A stretch of 64,000 bases of DNA from Saccharopolyspora soli (lineage in GTDB: Bacteria > Actinomycetota > Actinomycetes > Mycobacteriales > Pseudonocardiaceae). Below the pieces are notes generated by a model. It was not told the DNA's origin and made no database searches. It saw only the letters and a list, made by a program, of their open reading frames with translations. The DNA lies in NCBI RefSeq assembly GCF_022678645.1, contig NZ_JALBWV010000018.1, forward strand, positions 62,001 through 126,000, written 5' to 3'. Positions 26,001 to 33,594 of this stretch are shown here, one piece after another; within the stretch, counting starts at the first letter, position 1; the number at the start of each line of letters is the position of its first letter. A program made the position numbers and the translations under genes.

Positions 26001-26951
26001 GTGCCAGCAGCCATGACGCCCGGCCAGCTCGCCGCCCGCACGTCACGTGCTCTCGACGCGGCTATCGCCGCAGGTCGCGATCTCGGGCTCACGGTGACCG
26101 ACGCGACCGTGCTCCACGACATGTTCTCGGTTGTCGTGCACCTCGCGCCGTCACCGGTGGTGGTCCGGGTGCCCACCGTCCTGCCGTCGTACGCCGACCT
26201 GCACACCCAGGCGGCGCGGCAGCAGGTGGAGCTCGATGTGGTGGCGTGGCTCGCGGAACAGGGCACCCCGGTGATTCCACCGAGTCCGCTCGTGCCGCGG
26301 GAACCCGTGCGGCACAACGGTTTCTCGATGACGTTCTGGCAGTTCGTCGAACTGGACAACAGCGCCGAGCCCGACTTCGTGCACAACGCCAGCCTGATCG
26401 CCGACCTGCACGCCGCGCTGCGCGACTATCCGCGCGATCTGCCGTTCCTGTCAGCGGCCGAACCGAAGATGGTCGCGGAGGGTCTTGCCGCCCTCGAAGC
26501 ACGTCCTGACCTCATCGCCCCGGCCGATCTCGACCGCGCGCGACGGGAGTGGGAGGTCCTGGAACCCGTTGTCAGCTCGCGTACCGGATTCGAGGCGGCG
26601 TTTCCGGGAATCGACGTCCAGCCGATCCACGGGGACGCCCCCGTGGTCAACATCGTCGCCACGCCGGACGGCGCGCTGTACGCCGACTTCGAGCTGGTAA
26701 CGCTCGGACCGGTCGAATGGGACTTGGCGTTGTTCGGTCCCGATTGCGAGGCCGCGTACAACTCCGCCGCGCAGCGCCGAGGGCTGCGTCAGCTGGACGA
26801 GCGCCTGCTTCGCGTCGTCACCGCCGTGGGCATGTCCCGGACGGTGGCGTGCCTCGCGTTCACGCCGCAGTTGCCCATGCTCGCGGAGGCGCTGAAACCC
26901 GCCATCGAGCAATGGCGGACGATGCCGTTCGCTGGCGGCCTGGACGACTGA
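26001..26951 (+). CDS. Aminoglycoside phosphotransferase (APH) family kinase
   Basis: This 316-residue kinase is of the APH/choline-kinase fold. The catalytic loop IHGDAPVVN places Asp212 and Asn217, and ADFELVTLGPVEWDLA supplies the metal-binding Asp229. The N-lobe (MFSVVVHLAPSPVVVRVPTV) lacks a classical Gly-rich loop, as is common in this family. The substrate could be an antibiotic or an ordinary hydroxylated metabolite. Without resistance genes nearby, resistance should not be assumed. The start is GTG 26001, with ATG 26013 as alternative; neither has a strong ribosome site. Confidence 0.85.
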   Translation: MPAAMTPGQLAARTSRALDAAIAAGRDLGLTVTDATVLHDMFSVVVHLAPSPVVVRVPTVLPSYADLHTQAARQQVELDVVAWLAEQGTPVIPPSPLVPREPVRHNGFSMTFWQFVELDNSAEPDFVHNASLIADLHAALRDYPRDLPFLSAAEPKMVAEGLAALEARPDLIAPADLDRARREWEVLEPVVSSRTGFEAAFPGIDVQPIHGDAPVVNIVATPDGALYADFELVTLGPVEWDLALFGPDCEAAYNSAAQRRGLRQLDERLLRVVTAVGMSRTVACLAFTPQLPMLAEALKPAIEQWRTMPFAGGLDD

Positions 26952-27050
26952 CCGCCGAAGCACTCGCGAAGCGGCCGATCCCACACCGGTGGTGTTCACG
27001 GAGTAAACACACCGCACGCCGCGCCGGTTGCGCGTGGTGGCCGCGGTCGC

Positions 27051-27073
27051 TAACGTACAACCATGTGGTTGTA
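27051..27073 (+). promoter_or_regulatory. Leaderless promoter and palindromic operator of the ArsR gene
   Basis: TAACGT (27051-27056) fits a -10 box 8 bases before the GTG start at 27065. TACAACC-ATGT-GGTTGTA (27056-27073) is a perfect palindrome covering the -10 end and the start codon. A dimeric ArsR repressor bound here would block its own operon. Confidence 0.6.
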
Positions 27074-27418
27074 GATCAGATGGATGCCGACGAGGTGGAC
27101 CGCCTTTTCCACGGCCTCGCCGACGCGACCCGCCGGGACATCGTCGTGCAGGTGCTGCGGCAGGAACAGTCGATCTCCTCGCTCGCACGCCGGTACGACA
27201 TGAGCTTCGCCGCAGTGCAGAAGCACGTCGCGGTGCTGGAACGGGCCTTGCTCGTCACCAAACATCGGCGCGGACGGGAGCAGCTGGTCCGCGGCAACCC
27301 CGACATCCTGCACAAAGCCGCCCGCCTGCTCGACGAGTACGAGCAGATCTGGCGCCACCGCGCCCGAAGCATCGAAGAAATCCTGTCCGAGGACCGAGAG
27401 ACGAGGACTGAACGATGA
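27065..27418 (+). CDS. ArsR-family repressor (SRPBCC-linked type)
   Basis: This 117-residue winged-helix protein starts MVVDQMDADEVDRLFHGLAD. ADATRRDIVVQVLRQEQSIS and LARRYDMSFAAVQKHVAVLE form the DNA-binding domain. No metal-binding Cys pair is seen, so it is unlikely to be a metal sensor. ArsR proteins of this type are widely coupled to an AHSA1/SRPBCC gene, as here, where the next gene overlaps by 4 bases (ATGA). GTG 27065 is chosen because a -10 box sits at leaderless distance; an internal ATG lies at 27080. The palindrome over the start suggests autorepression. Confidence 0.92.
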   Translation: MVVDQMDADEVDRLFHGLADATRRDIVVQVLRQEQSISSLARRYDMSFAAVQKHVAVLERALLVTKHRRGREQLVRGNPDILHKAARLLDEYEQIWRHRARSIEEILSEDRETRTER

Positions 27419-27909
27419 CCGTGATCAGCACCCAGAAGGACGCGGAAGCGCTGACCCTGACGTTCGTCGCGGAATTCGACGCGCCGGTCGAACGCATCTG
27501 GCAGGTGTGGGAGGACCCGCGCCAGCTCGAACGCTGGTGGGGCCCGCCCACCTGGCCCGCGACCTTCGAGCAGCACGACTTCACCGTCGGCGGTCGCTCG
27601 CGGTACTACATGACCGGCCCCGACGGTGAGAAGGCACCTGGCTGGTGGCAGATCACCGCGATCGACGCGCCGCACCACCTGGAGTTCGACGACGGCTTCG
27701 CCGACGAGAACGGCGAACCCGTCACCACGATGGATCCCGTCCACACCACGGTGACGTTCGAGGCGACCGGAACGGGAACTCGCATGGTCAGCGTCAGCGC
27801 TTTCACCACCACCGAACAGCTGGAGCAACTGCTCGCGATGGGCATGGAGGAAGGTCTGCGACTGGCCATGGGCCAGATCGACGAGTTGCTCACCGGCACC
27901 GAAGCCTGA
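27415..27909 (+). CDS. SRPBCC / AHSA1-like ligand-binding protein
   Basis: This 164-residue START-like fold protein has a characteristic opening (LTFVAEFDAPVERIWQVWED, PRQLERWWGPP) and GTRMVSVSAFTTTEQLEQLL near the end. The family binds hydrophobic ligands in a deep cavity. When paired with ArsR it is thought to take part in ligand sensing or stress response, though the mechanism is not settled. The ATG overlaps the ArsR stop codon, so the two are translationally coupled. A hairpin terminator follows at 27917-27948. Confidence 0.92.
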   Translation: MTVISTQKDAEALTLTFVAEFDAPVERIWQVWEDPRQLERWWGPPTWPATFEQHDFTVGGRSRYYMTGPDGEKAPGWWQITAIDAPHHLEFDDGFADENGEPVTTMDPVHTTVTFEATGTGTRMVSVSAFTTTEQLEQLLAMGMEEGLRLAMGQIDELLTGTEA

Positions 27910-27916
27910 ACAGCGC

Positions 27917-27948
27917 ACTCGCGCACGGTGACCGCGCCGTGCGCGAGT
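27917..27948. terminator. Hairpin terminator of the ArsR-SRPBCC operon
   Basis: ACTCGCGCACGG (27917-27928) and CCGTGCGCGAGT (27937-27948) form a perfect 12-bp stem, 8 bases after the SRPBCC stop codon. No T run follows. Confidence 0.8.
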
Positions 27949-28062
27949 CCAAGTTCCAGGACGGGCTCTTACGGTTCCGCTTCGCTCCACTGCGTTCTTC
28001 GGTGTTGTTCCTGGCACTGTGCTGCCATCGTGGTCGCGATCGGACAGCAGCACGGAGGGCAA

Positions 28063-28497
28063 ATGCGTGACGGCGAGTGCGTGTTCTGCGCGATAGTGCG
28101 CGGCGAAGCGGAGTCCAGCGTGGTCTACGACGACGCCGACGTGCTGGCGTTCATGGACCTTCGACCGGTGACGCCCGGACACCTGCTGGTCGTGCCGAAG
28201 ACGCATGCCGCTGGGCTGGAAGACCTCGACGTGGCGGACGGCCAGCAGGTCTGGGCGGTCGGCCACCAGCTCGCCAGGGCACTGCGCCGCTCGGGGCTTC
28301 GGTGCGACGGCATCAACCTGTTCCTGGCCGACGGGGCAGCGGCGTTCCAGGAGGTCTTCCACGCTCACCTGCACGTGTTCCCGCGTTTCGTCGGCGACGG
28401 TTTCCGCATCGCCGCGGACTGGCGCGAACGGACCCGAAGCGAGCTCGACGAAACCGCTGCCGTGCTGCGCAAAGCCCTCGCCGCCCCAACCTCGTGA
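28063..28497 (+). CDS. HIT-family nucleotide hydrolase or transferase
   Basis: This is a 144-residue protein from ATG 28063, preceded by GGAGGG. The histidine triad HAHLHV places His100, His102 and His104. CVFC (Cys6, Cys9) near the start is the zinc site seen in Fhit/Hint-type bacterial members. HIT proteins hydrolyse nucleotide phosphoramidates or dinucleoside polyphosphates. It is convergent with a pyrophosphatase-like gene 20 bases away, so the two phosphate-metabolism genes are neighbours but not an operon. Confidence 0.93.
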   Translation: MRDGECVFCAIVRGEAESSVVYDDADVLAFMDLRPVTPGHLLVVPKTHAAGLEDLDVADGQQVWAVGHQLARALRRSGLRCDGINLFLADGAAAFQEVFHAHLHVFPRFVGDGFRIAADWRERTRSELDETAAVLRKALAAPTS

Positions 28498-28517
28498 CGC
28501 GGCTGGTACCGCCACCG

Positions 28518-28883
28518 TCAGTTCGTCCGGCCGGGCGCACTCGCGCCGCGTTCGACGAGATGTCCGCCGATCTTCAGGACCTCCGCGCAGAAACGGCGTG
28601 CGAGTTCCGCTTCCTCCGGCGTGCAGTCGAGCAGCACCTTCAGCTCGACGTCGCGTTTCTGCCGGTCAGCCGTCAGCAGCACGCCAACCACGCCCCGTCC
28701 GCTGGCACTGCCGATGAACACGTCGACTTCGGCTCCGTCAACCGCGCGGGTGTTCGCGAGGTGGCCGTAGTCCAGCGGGTAGGTCACGCCGGGAAAGTGC
28801 GGATGCGGCTGAGCTCGTCTACGGTCCACGGCCACGGCTGAGCTGGCGGCGAGCTCGTCGAGGATGGCGAAGAAGTCGGACAC
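28518..28883 (-). CDS. Short inorganic-pyrophosphatase-like protein with altered active site
   Basis: This 121-residue protein starts at GTG 28883 behind a clear GGAGG. HPHFPGVTYPLDYGHL matches the soluble family I pyrophosphatase start, but the signature expected as D-x-D-P-x-D reads DGAEVDV, so one of the three catalytic Asp is replaced by Ala. The length is also well below the usual 160-175 residues. It could be a specialised hydrolase or a non-catalytic relative. Such short relatives are found in other bacteria, so this is not obviously a pseudogene. Confidence 0.75.
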   Translation of the reverse strand: MSDFFAILDELAASSAVAVDRRRAQPHPHFPGVTYPLDYGHLANTRAVDGAEVDVFIGSASGRGVVGVLLTADRQKRDVELKVLLDCTPEEAELARRFCAEVLKIGGHLVERGASAPGRTN

Positions 28884-28929
28884 GAATCCTCCGGGAAGCG
28901 ACCGCGGTATCGCCACGCCTGGTCAGCGG

Positions 28930-29016
28930 TCAGCGCCTGCTTCGGTCGAGGACGTAGTAGGCGGTAGCTGCCAGGGCGGGCACGAGGGTGCTCACCAGCA
29001 CGATGACCACTTCCAT
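28930..29016 (-). CDS. 28-residue membrane peptide
   Basis: An ATG at 29016 follows a strong GGGAGG site with 6 bases between, and the frame closes at 28930. The product MEVVIVLVSTLVPALAATAY continues to DRSRR and is a single membrane helix with a basic inner end. It is too short for family assignment. The good ribosome site and positive-inside charge make it more than chance. Its upstream region is rich in hairpins. Confidence 0.45.
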   Translation of the reverse strand: MEVVIVLVSTLVPALAATAYYVLDRSRR

Positions 29017-29420
29017 TCGCAACCTCCCTTCGTCGAACGTGTCCCGTGCTGACGGATCGCCGAGGCATCCGGGAATAACGCCCGGGGCGACGGGTTGTCA
29101 GCTGGTGGGTGGGCGAGTGCCCGAAATCCGGCAGGCGCGCCGGAATTGGAAAGCCCCGCGATGCTGCCAGGTCGGGGGTCCGACAGCACCGCGGGGTCAT
29201 CCTGCATATCGACGACCCACGGCCTCCCGTTACACACCCATCGGCATGTGTCTTAGGTCACGTCAAATTCAACCGACCCAGCGATGCCCGACCGTCCGAA
29301 TCAGTGCCTATACGAATATCTAGCGATCCAGCTAGATAGCGCTAGAAGTCGGTAGCGCATGACGTCGGGATCCCACAGCGCCCCCCGTACCGCCAGGAAA
29401 AGCATTGCTCTGGACAGTCG
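29017..29420. other. Structured gene-less stretch
   Basis: Three hairpins stand out: TCCGGC/GCCGGA (29127-29144), CCCCGCG/CGCGGGG (29154-29196) and TATCTAGC-gatcca-GCTAGATA (29317-29338). The last is A/T-rich, unlike its surroundings. The first two lie in the leader of the 28-residue peptide if that is transcribed from here. No known riboswitch class is recognisable. Confidence 0.4.
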
Positions 29421-30611
29421 CTACTCCTGGGTGAGCAGGTAGCGGCCGAAGTGCGGGACGGTGAACGCGATCAGGCCGCGCTCGCCGGAGTACACCAAGC
29501 CCTTCTTGATCAAGCTGTCCCGCGCCGGGGACAGCGAGGAAGGTCGGCGCTCCAGGTATTCCGCGATGGAGGCCGTCGGCGCGGGTTCGTCGCGGCCCTC
29601 GACCAGTTCCGCCATCGCGCGCAGGTACTCGCGTTCGGCGGGCGTGGCCCGTTCGTAGCGGGAGCCGAAGAAGCCGACCGCGAGCTCGGATTCCGCCTCG
29701 GGCGCCGCCAGTCGCACGTCCTCGTCGCTGATCTCGGTGCGCACCGCCGCATCCCAGGTCGCCTTGCCGTACGCCTGCACGAAGTACGGGTAGCCGCCCG
29801 AGATCGAGAACAGCGCGTCCAGGGCGTCCGAGGTGATCTCGGCCGCCTCGCGCTCGATGGGCGCGACGACGGCGCGGTCGGCGTCCGAGCGGTCCAGCCG
29901 GTCGATCCGCACGTAGCGGAACAGCCGCTCGGAGTACGACTTGCTGGCCGACAACACCGCGGGCAGGTGTGGCAAACCCGCACCGACGACCACCAGCGGC
30001 GCCCCGGACTGGGACAGCTCGTGGCAGGCCGCGCACAGGGCCGAGACGTCCGCGGGTGGCACGTCCTGCATCTCGTCGATCAGCAGCGCGATACCGGTGC
30101 CGACGTCCGCCGCCAACTCGGCGACCTCGGTGAACAGCTCGACCAGGTCGATCTCGATGTCCCCGGAGTCGGCCCGGCCCTGGGCGGCGGGCACGTCGAT
30201 GCCGGGCTGCCAGCGGTCCCGCAGCTTCGCGTCGTCCGGATTCGCCTTGAGCGCGAACGCCTTCAGCACGGCGAGCACTTCCTCGACGCGGTCCGGCGCG
30301 CGGTGCCGGACCGCGAGGTCGCGGATCGCGCGGTGCAGCGCGGCGGACAGCGGTCGGCGCAGCCCGGCCTCCGGGCGGGCCTCCACCTTGCCCGCGCCCC
30401 AGCCGCGCCGGACCGCCATCGACCGCAGCTCGCCGAGCAGCACGGTCTTGCCGACGCCGCGCAGTCCGGTGAGCACCAGGCTGCGTTCCGGGCGGGCGCG
30501 GGCGACTCGTTCGAGCACGACTTCGAAGGCGTCGACCTCGCGGTCCCGACCGGCCAGTTCGGGGGGCCGCTGTCCGGCGCCGGGGGCGAAGGGGTTGCGG
30601 ACCGGGTCCAT
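29421..30611 (-). CDS. AAA ATPase with winged-helix C-terminus (Orc1/Cdc6-like, STAND-related)
   Basis: This 396-residue protein has Walker A GLRGVGKT (49-56) and Walker B LLIDEMQD (Asp179, Glu180). It has an arginine-containing lid (ISGGYPYFVQAYGKATWDAA) and a C-terminal winged helix (about 320-390, SIAEYLERRPSSLSPARDSL, then FTVPHFGRYLLTQE). The layout resembles archaeal Orc/Cdc6-like and bacterial AAA_16 ATPases. The family is common in actinomycetes with no established role. It stands alone. Similar sequences (ATCCAG, five bases, TAGCGCT) lie on both sides, at 29326 and 30623. Codon use is normal for the window. Confidence 0.85.
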   Translation of the reverse strand: MDPVRNPFAPGAGQRPPELAGRDREVDAFEVVLERVARARPERSLVLTGLRGVGKTVLLGELRSMAVRRGWGAGKVEARPEAGLRRPLSAALHRAIRDLAVRHRAPDRVEEVLAVLKAFALKANPDDAKLRDRWQPGIDVPAAQGRADSGDIEIDLVELFTEVAELAADVGTGIALLIDEMQDVPPADVSALCAACHELSQSGAPLVVVGAGLPHLPAVLSASKSYSERLFRYVRIDRLDRSDADRAVVAPIEREAAEITSDALDALFSISGGYPYFVQAYGKATWDAAVRTEISDEDVRLAAPEAESELAVGFFGSRYERATPAEREYLRAMAELVEGRDEPAPTASIAEYLERRPSSLSPARDSLIKKGLVYSGERGLIAFTVPHFGRYLLTQE

Positions 30612-30901
30612 CCTCGGACTTTATCCAGTCGTCTAGCGCTGATTCGATATTCCGCGAGAAACCCCGATGGGCGTGTCCCGCGCAACCGAAGTCCGGCGCA
30701 CCGCCGAGCGGGGCGACAGCAGTCTTGTTCCGCATCTCGAAAGACCAGCTCGGTTGGAATCTGACGTTATCCGTTTATCTAGTGGAATTTTTATATAGCT
30801 CAATATTTTCCGATGTAGTGCTCCAGCGCCGTCGCTCGGCCAACTGTGGGATTCGACCGGAGTCCGATGCGCCGCCGAAGCCGGGAGCCGAGGATCGGGC
30901 C
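30612..30901. other. A/T-rich divergent promoter region
   Basis: This is a 290-base gap between the AAA ATPase and the CoA-transferase gene. Bases 30760-30825 are strikingly A/T-rich for this genome (ttatctag, tttttatatagc), so promoter function is likely. ATCCAG-N5-TAGCGCT at 30623-30640 repeats the arrangement found at 29326-29343. Confidence 0.4.
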
Positions 30902-32209
30902 ATGACGACGCAGTGGCGGAAACCCCTGTCAGAAGCATTGGAAGCGTTGGGGGTGGATCGCGACCCCGCCGAGTTGTGCGTGGTCGGCGACCTCGGGCAG
31001 CTCGACTCGCGGCTTCCGGTGGAGGACACCGCGATCGCCTGCGTCGGCGCGGCGCTGCTCACCTCGACTCGGCGGCCGGTCGAGCTCGCCACCGGGCACG
31101 TCGCCACTGCGGTGCGCAGCGAAGCCCACCTCCGGTTGGACGGCGAGCCCGCGTTGAACGGCTTCGCGCCGATGTCCAGGTTCTGGCGGGCAGCCGACGG
31201 CTGGGTTCGCACCCACGGCAACTACCCCTGGCACCGCGCAGCGTTGTTGCGCGCGCTCGACGCTTCCGACGACGTCGCAGCGGTGGGGTCCGCGATCGCG
31301 GACATCCCGGCGCGCGAGGTGGAATCCCGTGTGGTCGCGTCCGGCGGGATCGCAGCGGCCGTGCGGACTCCGGCGCAGTGGCAGGCCGAACCGCCGGGCT
31401 GGGCGGTGGCCTCGCGGCAACTCGTCGAAACACGTCGGGTCGGGGACGCCGCACCCCGGAGCAGGGAAGATCGCTTTCGGGTCTTGGATCTGACGCGGGT
31501 GATCGCCGGGCCGGTGTGCACCCGATTCCTCGCGGCGCTCGGTGGCGACGTGCTGCGCATCGACCCGCCGCACCGCCCGGAACGGCCGGGCAGTTACGAC
31601 ACGCTGCTCGGCAAGCGCACCGCGATGCTCGATGCCAACACCCCGGAAGCCCTCGTGCGGCTGCACGAACTGCTCGACCAGGCGGATGTGCTGGTGCACG
31701 GCTACCGACCGGGAGCCCTCGAGCGCTTCGGGTTCGGGATCGAAGAACTCGCCGAGCAGCACCCCGGCCTGGTGGTGGTGACGCTGTCGGCGTGGGGGAG
31801 TTCTGGGCCGTGGGGCCAGCGGCGCGGTTTCGACAGCATCGTGCAGGCCGCATCCGGTATCGCGGTCGTGGCGTCGACCGGTGATCGGCCAGGTGCGCTG
31901 CCCTGCCAATTGCTCGACCACGGCACCGGTTATCTCTGCGCGGCAGCGGCACTCGACGGGCTGCGCCGCCAGTCCGAAACGGGCGGCACCTGGCTGCGCG
32001 AACTATCCCTGGCCCGCACCGCGCACTGGCTGCTCGGCCAACCGCGCGAGCAGCGGCCGAGCGTGCCGACAGATGTCCAGCGCTGGCTGGCCGAACTCGA
32101 CTCCCCGGACGGCCGGATCACCGCGGTCACCCCACCTGGCCGGATCGACGGACAACCCCTGACCTGGCCGTTCCTGCACTCCTACGGCACCGATGAACCC
32201 CGCTGGTGA
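30902..32209 (+). CDS. Class III CoA-transferase (CaiB/BaiF family)
   Basis: This 436-residue enzyme moves CoA between carboxylic acids. The core runs from about residue 190 (FRVLDLTRVIAGPVCTRFLA) with the usual LGGDVLRIDPP and the catalytic Asp311 in RRGFDSIVQAASGIA. The first 180 residues are less typical and look like a partial, diverged version of the same fold, so the protein may be a shortened tandem form. ATG 30902 follows a weak GAGGATCGGG. It is convergent with the FadA2-like thiolase, 6 bases apart, which hints at acyl-CoA metabolism in this neighbourhood. The substrate is unknown. Confidence 0.85.
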   Translation: MTTQWRKPLSEALEALGVDRDPAELCVVGDLGQLDSRLPVEDTAIACVGAALLTSTRRPVELATGHVATAVRSEAHLRLDGEPALNGFAPMSRFWRAADGWVRTHGNYPWHRAALLRALDASDDVAAVGSAIADIPAREVESRVVASGGIAAAVRTPAQWQAEPPGWAVASRQLVETRRVGDAAPRSREDRFRVLDLTRVIAGPVCTRFLAALGGDVLRIDPPHRPERPGSYDTLLGKRTAMLDANTPEALVRLHELLDQADVLVHGYRPGALERFGFGIEELAEQHPGLVVVTLSAWGSSGPWGQRRGFDSIVQAASGIAVVASTGDRPGALPCQLLDHGTGYLCAAAALDGLRRQSETGGTWLRELSLARTAHWLLGQPREQRPSVPTDVQRWLAELDSPDGRITAVTPPGRIDGQPLTWPFLHSYGTDEPRW

Positions 32210-32215
32210 CCGCGA

Positions 32216-33493
32216 TCAGCGTTCGAGGATGGCGGTCATGCCCTGGCCGCCCGCCGCGCAGATCGAGATCAGACCTCGACCCGAATCCTGCTCCGCCAAC
32301 AACTTCGCGAGGGTGGCCACGATGCGTCCGCCGGTCGCCGCGAAAGGATGTCCGGCGGCCAGCGACGAGCCGTTGACGTTGAGCTTGGCCGGGTCGATCT
32401 CGCCCAGCGGCTTGTCCCGACCGAGCCGGGCCTTGCAGAACTCCGGGTCCTGCCACGCCTTCAGGGTCGCCAGGACCTGCGAGGCGAACGCCTCGTGCAC
32501 CTCGTAGAAGTCGAAATCGCCCAGCTCCAGGCCCGCCCGGTCGAGCAGCTTCGGCACCGCGTAGGCCGGGGCCATCAGCAACCCGTCGGCACCGCTGACG
32601 TGATCGACCGCGGCGGAGACCGCGTCGACGAGGTAGGCGAGCACCGGAAGTCGGCGCTGCGCGGCCCACTCCTCGCTGACCAACAGCACGGTGGACGCGC
32701 CGTCGGTCAGCGGCGTCGAGTTGCCCGCCGTCATGGTCGCGCCTTCGCCGCGGCCGAAGACCGGCTTGAGCTTGGCGAGCTTCTCGACCGAGCTGTCCGG
32801 ACGCATGTTCTGGTCCTTGGACAGGCCCTGGAACGAGGTCATCAGGTCGTCGAAGAAGCCGCGCTCGTAGGCAGCGGCGAGCCGCTGGTGGCTGCGGGCG
32901 GCGAACTCGTCCTGCGCTTCGCGGCCGATCTCCCAGGCCAGCGCGGTCTTCGCGGCGTGCTCACCCATCGACAGGCCGGTGCGCGGCTCGGCGTTGCGCG
33001 GGATCTCCGGCACCACTTGCCGCGGTCGGATCCCGGTCAGCGCCTTCAACCGCCCGGCCGCGGACTTGGCGTGGTTGGCCCGCAGCAGCACGCGGCGCAG
33101 GTCGTCGTTGAGCGCGATCGGCGCGTCGCTGGCCGAGTCCACCCCGCCAGCGATCCCGACGTCGAGCTGGCCGAGCGCGATCTTGTTCGCCACCGATACC
33201 ACGGATTCCAGACCGGTCGCGCAGGCCATCTGCACGTCGTGCGCCGGGGTGCGCGGATCCAACCGGGAACCCAGCACGGTTTCGCGCGCCAGGTTGAAGT
33301 CGCGGCTGTGCTTGAGCACCGCCCCGGCGACGAACTCACCGATCAGCTCGCCCTGCAGCCCGAACCGCGCGATGAGCCCGTCCAAGGCCGCGGTGAGCAT
33401 GTCCTGGTTGGCCGCGCGGGCGTAGGGACCACCGGAACGCGCGAACGGAATCCGGTTGCCGCCGATGATTGCTACTCGCCGAACGGTGGCCAT
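32216..33493 (-). CDS. fadA2: Acetyl-CoA acetyltransferase (thiolase), FadA2-like
   Basis: This 425-residue thiolase cleaves 3-ketoacyl-CoA or forms acetoacetyl-CoA. The nucleophile is Cys91 (QMACATGLES), the general-base region is VHEAFASQVL, and the second Cys lies in SICAAGGQGM near the C-terminus. VNGSSLAAGHPFAATGGR is also diagnostic. It is divergent from the FabG4-like gene, the same arrangement as Rv0243-Rv0242c in M. tuberculosis. It starts at ATG 33493 behind GGAG. The palindrome centred 50 bases upstream (33533-33554) is shared with the divergent promoter. Confidence 0.93.
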   Translation of the reverse strand: MATVRRVAIIGGNRIPFARSGGPYARAANQDMLTAALDGLIARFGLQGELIGEFVAGAVLKHSRDFNLARETVLGSRLDPRTPAHDVQMACATGLESVVSVANKIALGQLDVGIAGGVDSASDAPIALNDDLRRVLLRANHAKSAAGRLKALTGIRPRQVVPEIPRNAEPRTGLSMGEHAAKTALAWEIGREAQDEFAARSHQRLAAAYERGFFDDLMTSFQGLSKDQNMRPDSSVEKLAKLKPVFGRGEGATMTAGNSTPLTDGASTVLLVSEEWAAQRRLPVLAYLVDAVSAAVDHVSGADGLLMAPAYAVPKLLDRAGLELGDFDFYEVHEAFASQVLATLKAWQDPEFCKARLGRDKPLGEIDPAKLNVNGSSLAAGHPFAATGGRIVATLAKLLAEQDSGRGLISICAAGGQGMTAILER

Positions 33494-33532
33494 GGCCTGA
33501 CTCCCTGATTGATGCGATGCTCCCTGGGCAAC

Positions 33533-33554
33533 CAACCTACCCGCGGGTAGGTTG
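33533..33554. promoter_or_regulatory. Perfect 22-bp palindrome, probable TetR operator of fadA2/fabG4
   Basis: The centre TACCCGCGGGTA (33538-33549) extends to a perfect 22-bp palindrome. It lies 45 bases from both divergent start codons. The same core, with symmetrical changes, occurs as TACTCGTGAGTA at 36596-36607 upstream of the TetR gene and the SCP2 gene, each followed by GG. Confidence 0.75.
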
Positions 33555-33594
33555 TGCGTCGAGCTTCGCGTCCCAGACATCGCGGGAGTGTCCA

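Noticed and set aside
26001..26951. Aminoglycoside resistance gene
   Set aside because: The kinase fold is clear, but the family includes many housekeeping kinases and there is no resistance context.
29100..29260. Cyclic di-AMP or other riboswitch ahead of the 28-residue peptide
   Set aside because: GC-rich stems exist, but the sequence hallmarks of ydaO-type or other known classes are not met.
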